NCBI RefSeq assembly: GCF_000807855.2
Contig: NZ_JRYR02000001.1
Coordinates: 4,569,892 to 4,633,891 of the forward strand
DNA from: Flammeovirga pacifica
GTDB taxonomy: Bacteria; Bacteroidota; Bacteroidia; Cytophagales; Flammeovirgaceae
Length of the DNA stretch: 64,000 nt
Direction: 5' to 3'
Shown here: piece after piece, positions 17,056-25,601 of the stretch
Layout: the number at the start of each line of letters is the position of its first letter
How positions within the stretch are numbered: position 1 is the stretch's first letter
The notes under the pieces: model-generated
Database searches by the model: none
The model's input: the letters and a program-made list of their open reading frames with translations, nothing else
What the model was told of the DNA's origin: nothing
Translations under genes and position numbers: made by a program

Positions 17056-18222
17056 TTGACATTACAAAATAAATCAGAAGTATATACTTTAAATTTTTGG
17101 TTATTATGCTCTAGCTCGTTACTGTTTTTTACGAGCTTTAATATGATCATACCTGAATTACCAGACTACTTAACATCCTTAGGTGGTGAAGAGTATAAAG
17201 GACTTATTATCGCATTATTTACGGTTACTGCAGGTATATCGAGACCATTTTCAGGAAAGCTAACAGATAGAGTTGGGCGTGTACCTGTAATGTTTGTAGG
17301 TGTATTGGTTAGTTGTATCTGTACATTATTCTACCCTATTGTAGGAACAGTATTTGGCTTCTTATTAATAAGGTTTTTACATGGATTTTCTACAGGATTT
17401 AAACCAACAGGAACGTCTGCTTTTTTAGCTGATATTGTACCTGCGGATAGAAGAGGAGAGGCGTTAGGCGTATTAGGATTTTTTTCAAGTACAGGTATCG
17501 GAATAGGACCTTATTTTGGTTCGTTAATAGTAATGCATTTTGATATTGAGGTGATGTTCTATATTTCCTCAGGTATTTCTTTATTATCAATTCTAATTCT
17601 TCTAAACTTAAAGGAAACATTATCCAATCCAGAGAAGCTTAAAGTAGAACATTTCATCATTAGAAAAAATGAAATTATAGATAAATCTGCTATACCTCCT
17701 TCCATTGTTATGCTTTTGTGCACAACTGCTTATGGTGTGATTTTAACTTTAATACCTGATCTCAGTACCCATTTAGAAATAGAAAACAAAGGGGCTTTTT
17801 TCTTATATTTTACTGCAGCTTCAATGCTAGTAAGAATATCTGCAGGTAAGCTATCCGATAAATATAGTCGTGTGACTGTATTGAAATTTTCTACAATAAT
17901 ATTGGTGTTTGCTTTAATAGCCGTTGGGTTATCAAGTAATGCTGTAGAGTTATTCGCTGCTGCAATATTGTTAGGAATTGGTATTGGTACAAATTCTCCA
18001 TCTGTTTATGCATGGACCATAGATAGAGCTTCAGAAAAACATAGAGGTAGGGCAATTGCAACAATGTATATTGCCTTAGAAATTGGTATTGGATTGGGAG
18101 CGGTTATATCTGCAGAAATCTACGATAATAATGTACATCAAATAGGTTGGTCATTTTTTGCTTGTGCAGGGATGTGCTTCTTGGCTTTTCTTTATGTGAT
18201 GTTTAATAAATTTGATAAATAA
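17056..18222 (+). CDS. MFS transporter
   Basis: Inner-membrane secondary transporter with about twelve hydrophobic segments. The loop 2-3 signature GKLTDRVGRVPVM is complete, and a degenerate copy (GKLSDKYSRVTVL) marks the second half, as usual for the superfamily. The nearest ATG (17023) sits in the preceding terminator, so TTG at 17056 is preferred; the start is uncertain by a few residues. The substrate is not apparent. A HAD phosphatase gene follows after 6 bp, suggesting co-transcription. Confidence 0.85.
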   Translation: MTLQNKSEVYTLNFWLLCSSSLLFFTSFNMIIPELPDYLTSLGGEEYKGLIIALFTVTAGISRPFSGKLTDRVGRVPVMFVGVLVSCICTLFYPIVGTVFGFLLIRFLHGFSTGFKPTGTSAFLADIVPADRRGEALGVLGFFSSTGIGIGPYFGSLIVMHFDIEVMFYISSGISLLSILILLNLKETLSNPEKLKVEHFIIRKNEIIDKSAIPPSIVMLLCTTAYGVILTLIPDLSTHLEIENKGAFFLYFTAASMLVRISAGKLSDKYSRVTVLKFSTIILVFALIAVGLSSNAVELFAAAILLGIGIGTNSPSVYAWTIDRASEKHRGRAIATMYIALEIGIGLGAVISAEIYDNNVHQIGWSFFACAGMCFLAFLYVMFNKFDK

Positions 18223-18228
18223 CAAAAT

Positions 18229-18900
18229 ATGAAATTCGAATATTTATTCTCCGATTGTGATGGGGTGATTATTGATAGTGAAATCATCGCAGCAAGAGTG
18301 ATGGTGAAGTACATCAATAACTTTGGGGTGAAAATAGATTTAGAAGAATATCTTAGAACATGTTCAGGAAAAACCTTTTCCGGAATTATGCAGTCGCTGT
18401 CTGCAAAATATGATATCCCTTTAAAAGAAAACTTTGTTGAGGAAATTACAGACCTATATATGGCTGCAGCAACAAAAGAAGAAAAAGCAATTGATGGTGT
18501 AAAAAAGGCTTTTGAAGCGATTTCTTTACCAAAAGCAATTATTTCTAATGGATACAAAGAGCAAATCAATCATTCTGTAGATTTTTGCCAATTAAGAGAG
18601 CAATTTGAGGATAGAGTTTTTTCGGGGGTAGAAGATGTAGAATTTCCTAAACCTGCACCAGATATATATTTATATGCTGCACAAAAAATGGGTTTAAAAC
18701 CCGAAAATATTATAGTAATTGAGGATAGTAAAAGTGGAGCGAAATCAGCAGTAGAAGCGGGGATGTATGTTATAGGTTTCACGGGTGCATCTCATATTTT
18801 AGAGGGGCATGATCAGGTTCTTTTATCACTAGGTGTTAAACATGTGATTCAAAACATGTCAGAGTTACCCCCTCTTATTGATGAGATTTGTACTGAATAA
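18229..18900 (+). CDS. HAD-superfamily hydrolase, beta-phosphoglucomutase-like
   Basis: A 223-residue cytoplasmic phosphatase or phosphomutase. Motif I is SDCDGVIIDSE with Asp9 (nucleophile) and Asp11 (acid/base); motif II is IISNGYK with Ser in place of the common Thr; motif III/IV are FPKPAPD and VIEDSKSG. A helical cap between motifs I and II places it in subclass IA. Close relatives act on sugar phosphates. It follows the MFS gene by 6 bp, so a sugar-related pair is possible but unproven. Confidence 0.85.
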   Translation: MKFEYLFSDCDGVIIDSEIIAARVMVKYINNFGVKIDLEEYLRTCSGKTFSGIMQSLSAKYDIPLKENFVEEITDLYMAAATKEEKAIDGVKKAFEAISLPKAIISNGYKEQINHSVDFCQLREQFEDRVFSGVEDVEFPKPAPDIYLYAAQKMGLKPENIIVIEDSKSGAKSAVEAGMYVIGFTGASHILEGHDQVLLSLGVKHVIQNMSELPPLIDEICTE

Positions 18901-18902
18901 AA

Positions 18903-19544
18903 TCATTTTGCATGGTCTTTAATTTTTACATTTGCTAAGTGTCTTGTATCATTGGCTTGAATAATTCTAAACTTTTTGTTTGAATAAGCTAAATGATATA
19001 AGGCTAAATTAGAATGTTCATATTGATCCATATCCTTTAAAGGCTCATCCATTAATGTAGAAACTAAGATCTTCATAGCACGACCATGTGTACATATTAA
19101 GACATTATCTTCACTTTGGTTGGATAAGATATAATGCATTGCTAATCGTTGTCTTTGAGCTACCTCAAATGGCGATTCAGCATCTGCTAATTTGTAGTGA
19201 TAATTACCACTATTCCACTCGTTAAGTAATTTCTTATGGTTTAAATTATCTTGTGGAGTTAAGGGTCTACCTTCTTTTTCTCCCCAACTAATTTCGTTTA
19301 AACCAGATAGTTGTTCGAATGGAATACCTAGATTAACAAAAGGTTGTACACTTTGTAAGGTACGTTTTAAAGATGAAGTATAAATCTTGTCAAAGGCAAT
19401 ATGATTGTATTTATTAAAGAAGTCTAAAGATTGATCTATTCCTGTTTTGTTAAGGTTCGAATCAACACTGTTTCCTTGGACATATCCTTTTTTATTGAAA
19501 TCAGTCTCGCCATGCCTGATAATGTAAATGTGTTTTGTTACCAT
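18903..19544 (-). CDS. Histidine phosphatase family protein (phosphoglycerate mutase-like)
   Basis: 213-residue branch-1 histidine phosphatase with the phospho-acceptor motif IIRHGETDFN (His11), an ISWGEKEGR stretch containing the catalytic acid, and the second His in ICTHGRAMKI. The spacing and lack of the long insert favour a general phosphatase of the GpmB/CobC type rather than glycolytic GpmA. It is convergent with the HAD gene, only 2 bp apart. Confidence 0.87.
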   Translation of the reverse strand: MVTKHIYIIRHGETDFNKKGYVQGNSVDSNLNKTGIDQSLDFFNKYNHIAFDKIYTSSLKRTLQSVQPFVNLGIPFEQLSGLNEISWGEKEGRPLTPQDNLNHKKLLNEWNSGNYHYKLADAESPFEVAQRQRLAMHYILSNQSEDNVLICTHGRAMKILVSTLMDEPLKDMDQYEHSNLALYHLAYSNKKFRIIQANDTRHLANVKIKDHAK

Positions 19545-19685
19545 AATTTTTTATTTTTTTCAAAAGTAAAATCATTTGAATAATGATTTAAAGGTGAAAC
19601 ATAGTAAAATTGTAGAAGTATTGTTCTACTCCTCTATTTTACGTAAAAACTGGTAGTTTAGTATATAAAAAAAAATAAAGCATGT

Positions 19686-20105
19686 ATGTTTAATAGTAAA
19701 GTTACAATAAAATCACTTAATAAACTCAGAAACAACATGGTTGGACATGTTGGAATAGAATTTTTAGAGGTTTCTGAAGGATTTATTAAAGCTTCTATGC
19801 CTGTAGATGAAAGAACAACTCAACCTTTTGGATTATTACATGGAGGAGCTTCGGTTGTATTAGCAGAAACGTTATGTAGTGTTGGGGCATTATTGCATAT
19901 TGATCAGGAAGATCAGGTTGCAGTTGGACAAGAAATCAACGCTAATCATATCAAATCAGTAAAAAATGGCTTAGTTTATGGTGAGGCTAAAGCGATTCAT
20001 ATGGGGAAAAAGACTCATGTTTGGGAAACCAGAATTGTTGATGAAGAAAATCAGTTAATTTGCATTTCAAGAATGACTGTAGCCATTATTACTAAGAAAA
20101 AGTAA
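19686..20105 (+). CDS. Hotdog-fold acyl-CoA thioesterase (PaaI/YdiI type)
   Basis: 139-residue single hotdog domain. GLLHGGASVVLAETL is the family helix and active-site motif, with Glu as the likely catalytic acid. Relatives include 1,4-dihydroxy-2-naphthoyl-CoA thioesterase of menaquinone synthesis (MenI/YdiI), which this most resembles in length and in the VGQEINANHIKS strand. No menaquinone genes are adjacent, so the substrate is inference. Confidence 0.83.
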   Translation: MFNSKVTIKSLNKLRNNMVGHVGIEFLEVSEGFIKASMPVDERTTQPFGLLHGGASVVLAETLCSVGALLHIDQEDQVAVGQEINANHIKSVKNGLVYGEAKAIHMGKKTHVWETRIVDEENQLICISRMTVAIITKKK

Positions 20106-20111
20106 GGTTAC

Positions 20112-20144
20112 TACATCATTTTTTAAAGATGATGTAATTTTTTT
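20112..20144 (+). terminator. Rho-independent terminator after the thioesterase gene
   Basis: TACATCAT (20112-20119) and ATGATGTA (20129-20136) with a 9-nt loop, followed by a T run. Confidence 0.82.
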
Positions 20145-20232
20145 ATTGATTTTAAATCCTCAATTTTGAACCAATCCTTTTTAAAGGAACTTTTTTATTT
20201 TTTAATTAAGCGGACAATAACAAATTTCATTT

Positions 20233-20742
20233 ATGGCAAATAACAAGTGGGTATTTATTCTATTCGGATTTATTTCATTGGGTATCATTGCAGTTTTATC
20301 AGGAGCATTTGTTGATATTGAAATTGAGCAAAGAAAGCATGAGGGGTTTACCATCAAAGGTTTTGCCTATGAAGGCGATATTACTAAAGAAGCATTTACT
20401 CATTTGTATGATTCTGTGATCCAGCAAAAAAACAAAGGAGTATTGAAGGGCGACATGGCTGTTTTGTTTTATACTCACCCATCAGAACATCAAAAAGCAA
20501 ATGTGATTGTAGGAGTGATCAATGATAAACAAAATAATGATGAAAAATTCACGGTTTATCATCAGAAGGCTTATGAAGAAATCTATTCTATAATTAACTT
20601 AGGAGAAATGTTTACTCCTAACCCAGATAATGTGATTGATGCTATTGATCAATTGAAGGAAGAAAAAAATCTGAAAGGGACTAAATACCTCGAATATTAT
20701 ACTTCACCAACTGAAGTTATTCAGTCGGTAATCATTGACTAG
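20233..20742 (+). CDS. Unknown single-pass membrane protein, possible GyrI-like fold
   Basis: 169 residues with one N-terminal membrane segment (about residues 6-28) and a soluble domain of about 135 residues. The alternation of helix, strand and the phrase MAVLFYTHP loosely recalls GyrI/AraC-effector-type ligand domains, but I do not recognise the family with confidence. It lies 8 bp upstream of a histidine kinase gene and is almost certainly co-transcribed with it, so an accessory or ligand-sensing role for that kinase is plausible. Confidence 0.7.
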   Translation: MANNKWVFILFGFISLGIIAVLSGAFVDIEIEQRKHEGFTIKGFAYEGDITKEAFTHLYDSVIQQKNKGVLKGDMAVLFYTHPSEHQKANVIVGVINDKQNNDEKFTVYHQKAYEEIYSIINLGEMFTPNPDNVIDAIDQLKEEKNLKGTKYLEYYTSPTEVIQSVIID

Positions 20743-20750
20743 AGATTATT

Positions 20751-21941
20751 TTGAAGGGAAAAATTTATACTAATCGATCAACACTAAAAATATTAGTTGT
20801 TTTCACAGGCCTAATCATAGGTGTAATTTCAATTATTTATACAGAATTGTTGGTCAGCGAACTAAGACAAAGAGAGTATGATCAGATTGACTTTTTTGCA
20901 AAAGTACAATCAAAACTAGCGTCTATGAATGGGCAAGATAATGCCGATGTGACTTTTCTCTTGATGGAAGTGATACAAGGAAACGACCTAATTCCTGTGA
21001 TTCTTGCTGATGAAAATCAATACCCTATTAGTTCTAAAAACTTAGAAATACCTACAGACCTTAACAATCAAGAAAAATTAGTCTATTTATCAAAAATGAT
21101 AAAAGAGATGGAGCAAACTTATGCTCCCATCAAAATAGATTTTTCTAATGGGGAGGTGCAATATATTTACTATGCAGATTCTCATCTAATTAAAAACTTA
21201 CGCTTTGCTCCATTATTACAGATTTCGCTTTTTGGTATTCTAGCTTTGGCGGCTTATTTGGTGTTTTCTACCTCAAGAAGGGCAGAACAAAATCAAGTAT
21301 GGGCAGGGTTGGCGAAAGAAACGGCTCATCAATTGGGTACGCCTATTTCTTCTTTAGTAGCTTGGATTGAATATTTTAAAACAGATGAAGATTTTGATCA
21401 GAGTATTATTGAAGAATTACAAAAGGATGTAAATCGACTTGAAATGATCACCGCTAGGTTTTCTAATATTGGCTCTGAACCTGTTCTTAAACCTAAATAT
21501 TTAGAATCTAGTGTAAGGAATGCAGTAGATTATATGTCAAAAAGAATCTCTGCCAAAGTAAGCTTGAGCGTAGATTATGACATCGATAGTCAGGTACAGA
21601 TCAATATAAGTAGACCTTTATTTGAATGGGTAATAGAAAATTTATGTAAAAACGCAGTTGATGCAATGAATGGTGTTGGGAAAATCCATATCAAAATGCA
21701 TTTAACTCAGCATAAAAATACAGCTATCATAGATATAAGTGATACAGGAAAAGGTATTCCAAAAAATAAATTATCTAAAGTTTTTAATCCTGGTTATACC
21801 ACTAAGAAAAGAGGATGGGGTTTAGGACTTACTTTAGTAAAAAGAATTGTAGAAGAATATCACCAAGGTAAAATCTATGTTTTGGATTCTGTGTTAGGAG
21901 AAGGCACTACTTTTAGAATAATGATGCCTATAATGATGTAA
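20751..21941 (+). CDS. Membrane sensor histidine kinase, PorY-like candidate
   Basis: 396 residues from a TTG start, with membrane segments at about 12-34 and 155-173 flanking a periplasmic domain of about 115 residues. The phospho-acceptor His193 sits in KETAHQLGTPISSL, followed by N-box ENLCKNAVDAM, G1 DTGKGIP and the F/G2 region NPGYTTKKRGWGLGL. There is no HAMP or PAS domain. The H-box wording, two-segment layout and length resemble PorY, the kinase partner of PorX in type IX secretion control, and porX is present in this window. No response regulator is adjacent. PorY identity is inference. Confidence 0.85.
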   Translation: MKGKIYTNRSTLKILVVFTGLIIGVISIIYTELLVSELRQREYDQIDFFAKVQSKLASMNGQDNADVTFLLMEVIQGNDLIPVILADENQYPISSKNLEIPTDLNNQEKLVYLSKMIKEMEQTYAPIKIDFSNGEVQYIYYADSHLIKNLRFAPLLQISLFGILALAAYLVFSTSRRAEQNQVWAGLAKETAHQLGTPISSLVAWIEYFKTDEDFDQSIIEELQKDVNRLEMITARFSNIGSEPVLKPKYLESSVRNAVDYMSKRISAKVSLSVDYDIDSQVQINISRPLFEWVIENLCKNAVDAMNGVGKIHIKMHLTQHKNTAIIDISDTGKGIPKNKLSKVFNPGYTTKKRGWGLGLTLVKRIVEEYHQGKIYVLDSVLGEGTTFRIMMPIMM

Positions 21942-22340
21942 GTTTGTAGATCATTTTTAAAGAGATATTAAGGATTTAATCAACTAATTTATTGGTATTA
22001 TTGACCAATTTTCTGATCTTTGTATTGGGTCGGTCACATATTGGATTTTTCAACGTGAACTCATATAAGGTGTACCGGTTATTGAAGAGCAGGCCTCAAC
22101 TTTACTTCGGTAAAGTCATTCTTAGGAATGTTAACAGTGGAAGGTCGACATTTTATCGGGAAACCTAAACTTGTTATAAATGGAAGAATTCCAACCGACC
22201 CTTTTTACTTTAAAGCGATGCAATGCATGGCTTTTTTCTTTTTTATGGGGGGATATCGTCTCGTTAAATACATATATTTTGAATTTTTGACAGATCAATT
22301 TAGAGAAGGTCTTAACAATTAAATTCATTTCATTACTTTT
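21942..22340. other. 399-bp stretch between kinase gene and nadC
   Basis: It holds the small open frame at 22128-22322 (listed separately). A second overlapping frame runs from about 21980 to a stop at 22168, with no ATG but with TTG codons at 21992 and 22001. I found no convincing terminator for the kinase operon and no RNA family I can name. Confidence 0.4.
22128..22322 (+). CDS. Possible small single-pass membrane protein
   Basis: 64-residue frame with a hydrophobic segment (about residues 32-52, containing CMAFFFFMGG) preceded by a basic and PTDPF-containing stretch, a layout seen in short Bacteroidota membrane proteins. I do not recognise the family. It ends 18 bp before the nadC start, in the same direction. 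The start is uncertain, and coding is supported only by composition and position. Confidence 0.4.
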   Translation: MLTVEGRHFIGKPKLVINGRIPTDPFYFKAMQCMAFFFFMGGYRLVKYIYFEFLTDQFREGLNN

Positions 22341-22341
22341 G
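22334..22341 (+). promoter_or_regulatory. -7-like element overlapping the nadC start codon
   Basis: TACTTTTG is an exact TAnnTTTG match whose last base is the first base of the GTG at 22341. If used, transcription would begin about 6-7 bp downstream, at or next to the second in-frame GTG (22347), giving a leaderless mRNA. No -33 element was found at the usual distance. Confidence 0.35.
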
Positions 22342-23204
22342 TGTCCGTGAAACCAAAATATTTAACTGAACAAGCAATATCATCTTTTATTCAATCAGCA
22401 TTGAATGAGGATATTGGCGACGGAGATCATTCGACACTTTCTTCAGTACCTGAAGATGCGATTGAGTCCGCAAAAATGATATTTAAAGATACAGGGATTG
22501 TTGCCGGTGTAGAAATAGCCGAAAGAATCTTTAATGCTTTAGATGAAACATTAGAAGTGAAAGCACTTGTGAAAGAAGGAGACTTTTTATCACATGGAGA
22601 TATAATTATGGAAGTAAAGGGTAAAGCACAATCTATCTTAATGGCAGAGCGCTTGGCCTTGAACTGTATCCAACGTATGAGTGGTATTGCTACACATACA
22701 AACAGGGTAGTAAAACTTGTTGAAGGAACTAAAACTAAAATTCTTGATACAAGAAAAACTACTCCTAATTTTCGAATTCTAGAAAAATGGGCTGTTTACA
22801 TTGGTGGTGGTCAAAATCATAGATTCGGATTGTATGATATGGTTATGCTAAAAGATAATCATATTGATTATGCTGGAAGTATAGAAAAAGCTGTAGCAAG
22901 AACAAAAGATTATTTAGCATCAAAAAATAAATCACTAAAAATTGAAGTAGAGACTCGAAACCTTCAAGAGGTGAAAGAAGCTCTAGCTGCAAATGTTGAC
23001 GTGATAATGCTTGATAACATGCATCCTGATACAATGAAAGAAGCTGTGGTATTGGTGAATGGCCAATGTAAAACAGAAGCTTCTGGAGGTATCACAGAGG
23101 AAGTTGTTGCAGAAATAGCTCGTACTGGTGTAGATTATATATCATTAGGTGCATTAACACATTCAAGTTTAAGTAAAGATATCAGTTTAAAAGCTGTAAA
23201 GTAA
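22341..23204 (+). CDS. nadC: Nicotinate-nucleotide pyrophosphorylase (carboxylating)
   Basis: Quinolinate phosphoribosyltransferase of de novo NAD synthesis: quinolinate plus PRPP gives nicotinate mononucleotide and CO2. Key motifs are the NEDIGDGDHST start, AERLALNCIQRMSGIAT, DTRKTTPNFR, GGGQNHRFGLYDMVMLKDNH and the barrel end EASGGI. No ATG is available near the start; GTG at 22341 or 22347 must be used. Its 287-residue length is standard. It is followed after 12 bp by a YcxB-like gene. Confidence 0.95.
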   Translation: MSVKPKYLTEQAISSFIQSALNEDIGDGDHSTLSSVPEDAIESAKMIFKDTGIVAGVEIAERIFNALDETLEVKALVKEGDFLSHGDIIMEVKGKAQSILMAERLALNCIQRMSGIATHTNRVVKLVEGTKTKILDTRKTTPNFRILEKWAVYIGGGQNHRFGLYDMVMLKDNHIDYAGSIEKAVARTKDYLASKNKSLKIEVETRNLQEVKEALAANVDVIMLDNMHPDTMKEAVVLVNGQCKTEASGGITEEVVAEIARTGVDYISLGALTHSSLSKDISLKAVK

Positions 23205-23216
23205 TTAACAAACAAA

Positions 23217-23750
23217 ATGACAATTAAGACAAAGAAATATCAATTGGATTCAAGTACTTATGTAAAACTTGGATTAATGGGTGTAATGAAAGAATTATGG
23301 TGGTTCTGGTTTCTTCCAGCTTTAATAATTATCGTTCCTTCTCTTATTTGGCCTGACTCAATGGGTTGGTGGATCGGAACAGGTATCATCCTTTCAGTAT
23401 TATATGTTCTTTTTTGGTGGGCTCAATTTATGGGTGCAACACAAATGGAACAATCTAAAGTATTCTTCGAAAGATTATCGTATGAAATTGATTCAAGATT
23501 CATTATGATGAAGAAGAATGCAAAAGAAGGAATGCCTATTAAGTGGGATATGGTTAAAAGTGTACAAGTAAAGAAAGATGCATTTGTTATCGTTTTAGGT
23601 AATGATAATATTGAGGCTAATAAAATTCAAAAATTCTTTGCTTCAAAATTGGGAATGCCATTATACTTACCATTCTCTATTTTTAATGGAGACCAAGAAA
23701 AATATATGATGAAGTTGTTAGAGCGTAAAAATTTAATCGCTAAAGCATAA
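23217..23750 (+). CDS. YcxB-like membrane protein
   Basis: 177 residues with two adjacent membrane segments (about 28-47 and 50-70) and a soluble C-terminal part of about 100 residues starting SYEIDSRFIMMKK, resembling the YcxB-like domain. Function unknown. The 12-bp gap after nadC suggests one operon, which ends in a long palindromic terminator. Confidence 0.72.
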   Translation: MTIKTKKYQLDSSTYVKLGLMGVMKELWWFWFLPALIIIVPSLIWPDSMGWWIGTGIILSVLYVLFWWAQFMGATQMEQSKVFFERLSYEIDSRFIMMKKNAKEGMPIKWDMVKSVQVKKDAFVIVLGNDNIEANKIQKFFASKLGMPLYLPFSIFNGDQEKYMMKLLERKNLIAKA

Positions 23751-23760
23751 ATATATCAAC

Positions 23761-23804
23761 ATAAAAAAATCCCTTTTATAGTACTATAAAAGGGATTTTT
23801 TTAT
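23761..23804. terminator. Perfect 44-bp palindromic terminator
   Basis: 23761-23782 is the exact reverse complement of 23783-23804, centred on GTAC, with A7 and T7 runs on the two sides. It can work in both directions, for the nadC operon and the convergent hydrolase. Confidence 0.93.
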
Positions 23805-23846
23805 GCCTTAATTTTATAACGGATAATCAGACTTGTGTTATTAAGA

Positions 23847-24647
23847 TCACTTATTTGTTACTAGCCAACTAAAAAAGCTTTGCAGTACAGTAAAGTGATT
23901 ACCTTTTAAACGTATCAGATGTTTTTCTTCCATTAAAGCAGTGAATTTTTGTAATCTAGATTCTGAAATAACTCTATCTGATACACCACTCACTAAGTAA
24001 AAAGGAGTATGATGTTTATGAAGTAATTTTTTGAATTTTTTATTTGAGATTCGTGCTTTTCTTAATGCTATCCAAGTTTTTGCTATTTTCTTAGATTTCT
24101 CTTTAGAATCGACACTGTTTAAAGCAAATTGAGCAAGATGAGGTGAAATAAGATGTATAGATTTTATACTCGATATGATACGAGTTAACAATCTATTCTT
24201 AGACATTATATATTTGAATACAGGATTGATAAATTTATGAGTTAGGGCAGGGAAGTAATAATTTTTACCCACACCATCGGGTGCTACCAAAAATAAAGTA
24301 TCGCATTTTTTAGGGTTTTGTTTATAGCTAAATAAAGCTAATCTAGCACCAATAGAAAAGCCACATAGTTGCCAAGACTTAAAGTGATTTACCCTTGCAA
24401 AATGAAGAATATAATGATAAACAGTAAGAGGATAATTGGTACTTAAAGATTTATCAAATAAATCATTTCCAGAATGATAGGGCAAACTTATTGATAATAT
24501 GGTATATTCGTCCGTTAATTTGGATATTGGAGAGAATACATCAGATGTTTGACCGTATCCATGAAAACAAACCAATAATTTTTTACCGGATCCTATAACA
24601 TTGAATCCCTTAAAGTTTTCTTTAATATTTTGGGAGAAATAAAACAA
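23847..24647 (-). CDS. Alpha/beta hydrolase
   Basis: 266-residue cytoplasmic protein with the oxyanion motif CFHGYGQ, the nucleophile elbow GFSIGARLA (Ser), a late acidic loop (GVSDRVI) and the C-terminal catalytic His in KGNHFTVL. The segment between strands is rich in Lys and Ser (about residues 120-200), consistent with a helical cap. Translation begins at TTG; no ATG is available at the right place. Substrate unknown. It is divergent from the MerR-type gene by about 50 bp, so the two may share regulation. Confidence 0.82.
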   Translation of the reverse strand: MFYFSQNIKENFKGFNVIGSGKKLLVCFHGYGQTSDVFSPISKLTDEYTILSISLPYHSGNDLFDKSLSTNYPLTVYHYILHFARVNHFKSWQLCGFSIGARLALFSYKQNPKKCDTLFLVAPDGVGKNYYFPALTHKFINPVFKYIMSKNRLLTRIISSIKSIHLISPHLAQFALNSVDSKEKSKKIAKTWIALRKARISNKKFKKLLHKHHTPFYLVSGVSDRVISESRLQKFTALMEEKHLIRLKGNHFTVLQSFFSWLVTNK

Positions 24648-24698
24648 TTTTTTATGTCAAACTGTTAAGAGGTTGTAAAAAATTTGAAAACAGATTCT

Positions 24699-25601
24699 AT
24701 GAGTAACTATTCAATAAAAGATTTAGAACATTTAACTGGAGTAAAAGCTCACACTATCCGTATCTGGGAACAAAGATACAAATTAATAACCCCTAAACGA
24801 TCAGAAACGAATATTAGATTTTATAACGATTCAGATTTAAAATTAATGTTGAACGTTTCGTTGTTAAACAATAACGGTTTCAAAATATCTAAAATTGCCA
24901 AATTATCTCAAGATGAAATACATGATGAGGTTTTAAAAGTAGTTGAGACGAATGAATCGAGTTTTGATCAAATATCAGCCTTGACTATGGCGATGTTAGA
25001 ATTCAATGAATCACATTTTGAACAGATTATTGCATCTAACATTCTTAAAAAGGGTTTTGAGGATACCATGATTAACATTGTCATGCCATTTATGAGTAGG
25101 ATAGGTATTCTTTGGTTAACAGGCTCTGTATCACCAGCACAAGAACATTTTATATCAAATCTTGTGAGACAGAAAATCATTGTAGCCACAGATGCTCAGA
25201 TTATAGAAAATCAACCAGATCAACCAACGTTTATGTTGTTTCTTCCGGAAGGTGAATTGCACGAAATTTCTTTACTTTTCGCAGCATACATGATCAGAGC
25301 AAGAGGCTTTAGGGTTATTTATTTAGGTCAATCATTACCATTTAATGAATTAAAAGATGTCCATAACGGATTCCAATCAGAATATCTTTTAACAGTTTCT
25401 ACCTCCATTGCACAAATAAGTGATATGCAAAAGTATATTGATAAGTTAGGATCAGCTTTTCCTGATTCCAAAATCTTATTGACCGGCAGACAAATTGTTG
25501 GTAATGACTACAAAATGCATGACAACATGGAAGTAATTCCTTCAATGCAGTATTTTATGGAATTATTGGATAGCTTAAAAGAGCCTGTTACTGTTCAATA
25601 G
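24699..25601 (+). CDS. MerR-family regulator with a cobalamin-binding domain (CarH/LitR-like)
   Basis: N-terminal MerR winged helix (YSIKDLEHLTGVKAHTIRIWEQRY), a four-helix segment, then a Rossmann-like B12-binding domain. The light-sensing W-x9-EH motif is intact (W at LWLTG, EH at AQEH), and the lower axial ligand His occurs in GELHEIS, which has Ser where the class usually has Gly. In studied members, adenosylcobalamin holds a DNA-bound tetramer in the dark and light breaks it. ATG at 24699 is preferred over TTG at 24684. No carotenoid or photolyase gene is adjacent. Its last 14 bp overlap folB. Confidence 0.87.
   Translation: MSNYSIKDLEHLTGVKAHTIRIWEQRYKLITPKRSETNIRFYNDSDLKLMLNVSLLNNNGFKISKIAKLSQDEIHDEVLKVVETNESSFDQISALTMAMLEFNESHFEQIIASNILKKGFEDTMINIVMPFMSRIGILWLTGSVSPAQEHFISNLVRQKIIVATDAQIIENQPDQPTFMLFLPEGELHEISLLFAAYMIRARGFRVIYLGQSLPFNELKDVHNGFQSEYLLTVSTSIAQISDMQKYIDKLGSAFPDSKILLTGRQIVGNDYKMHDNMEVIPSMQYFMELLDSLKEPVTVQ

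Noticed and set aside
22131-22328. 65-codon minus-strand frame opposite the small membrane-protein frame
   Set aside because: It exactly shadows the plus-strand candidate, which fits the direction of neighbouring genes and has a clear membrane segment.
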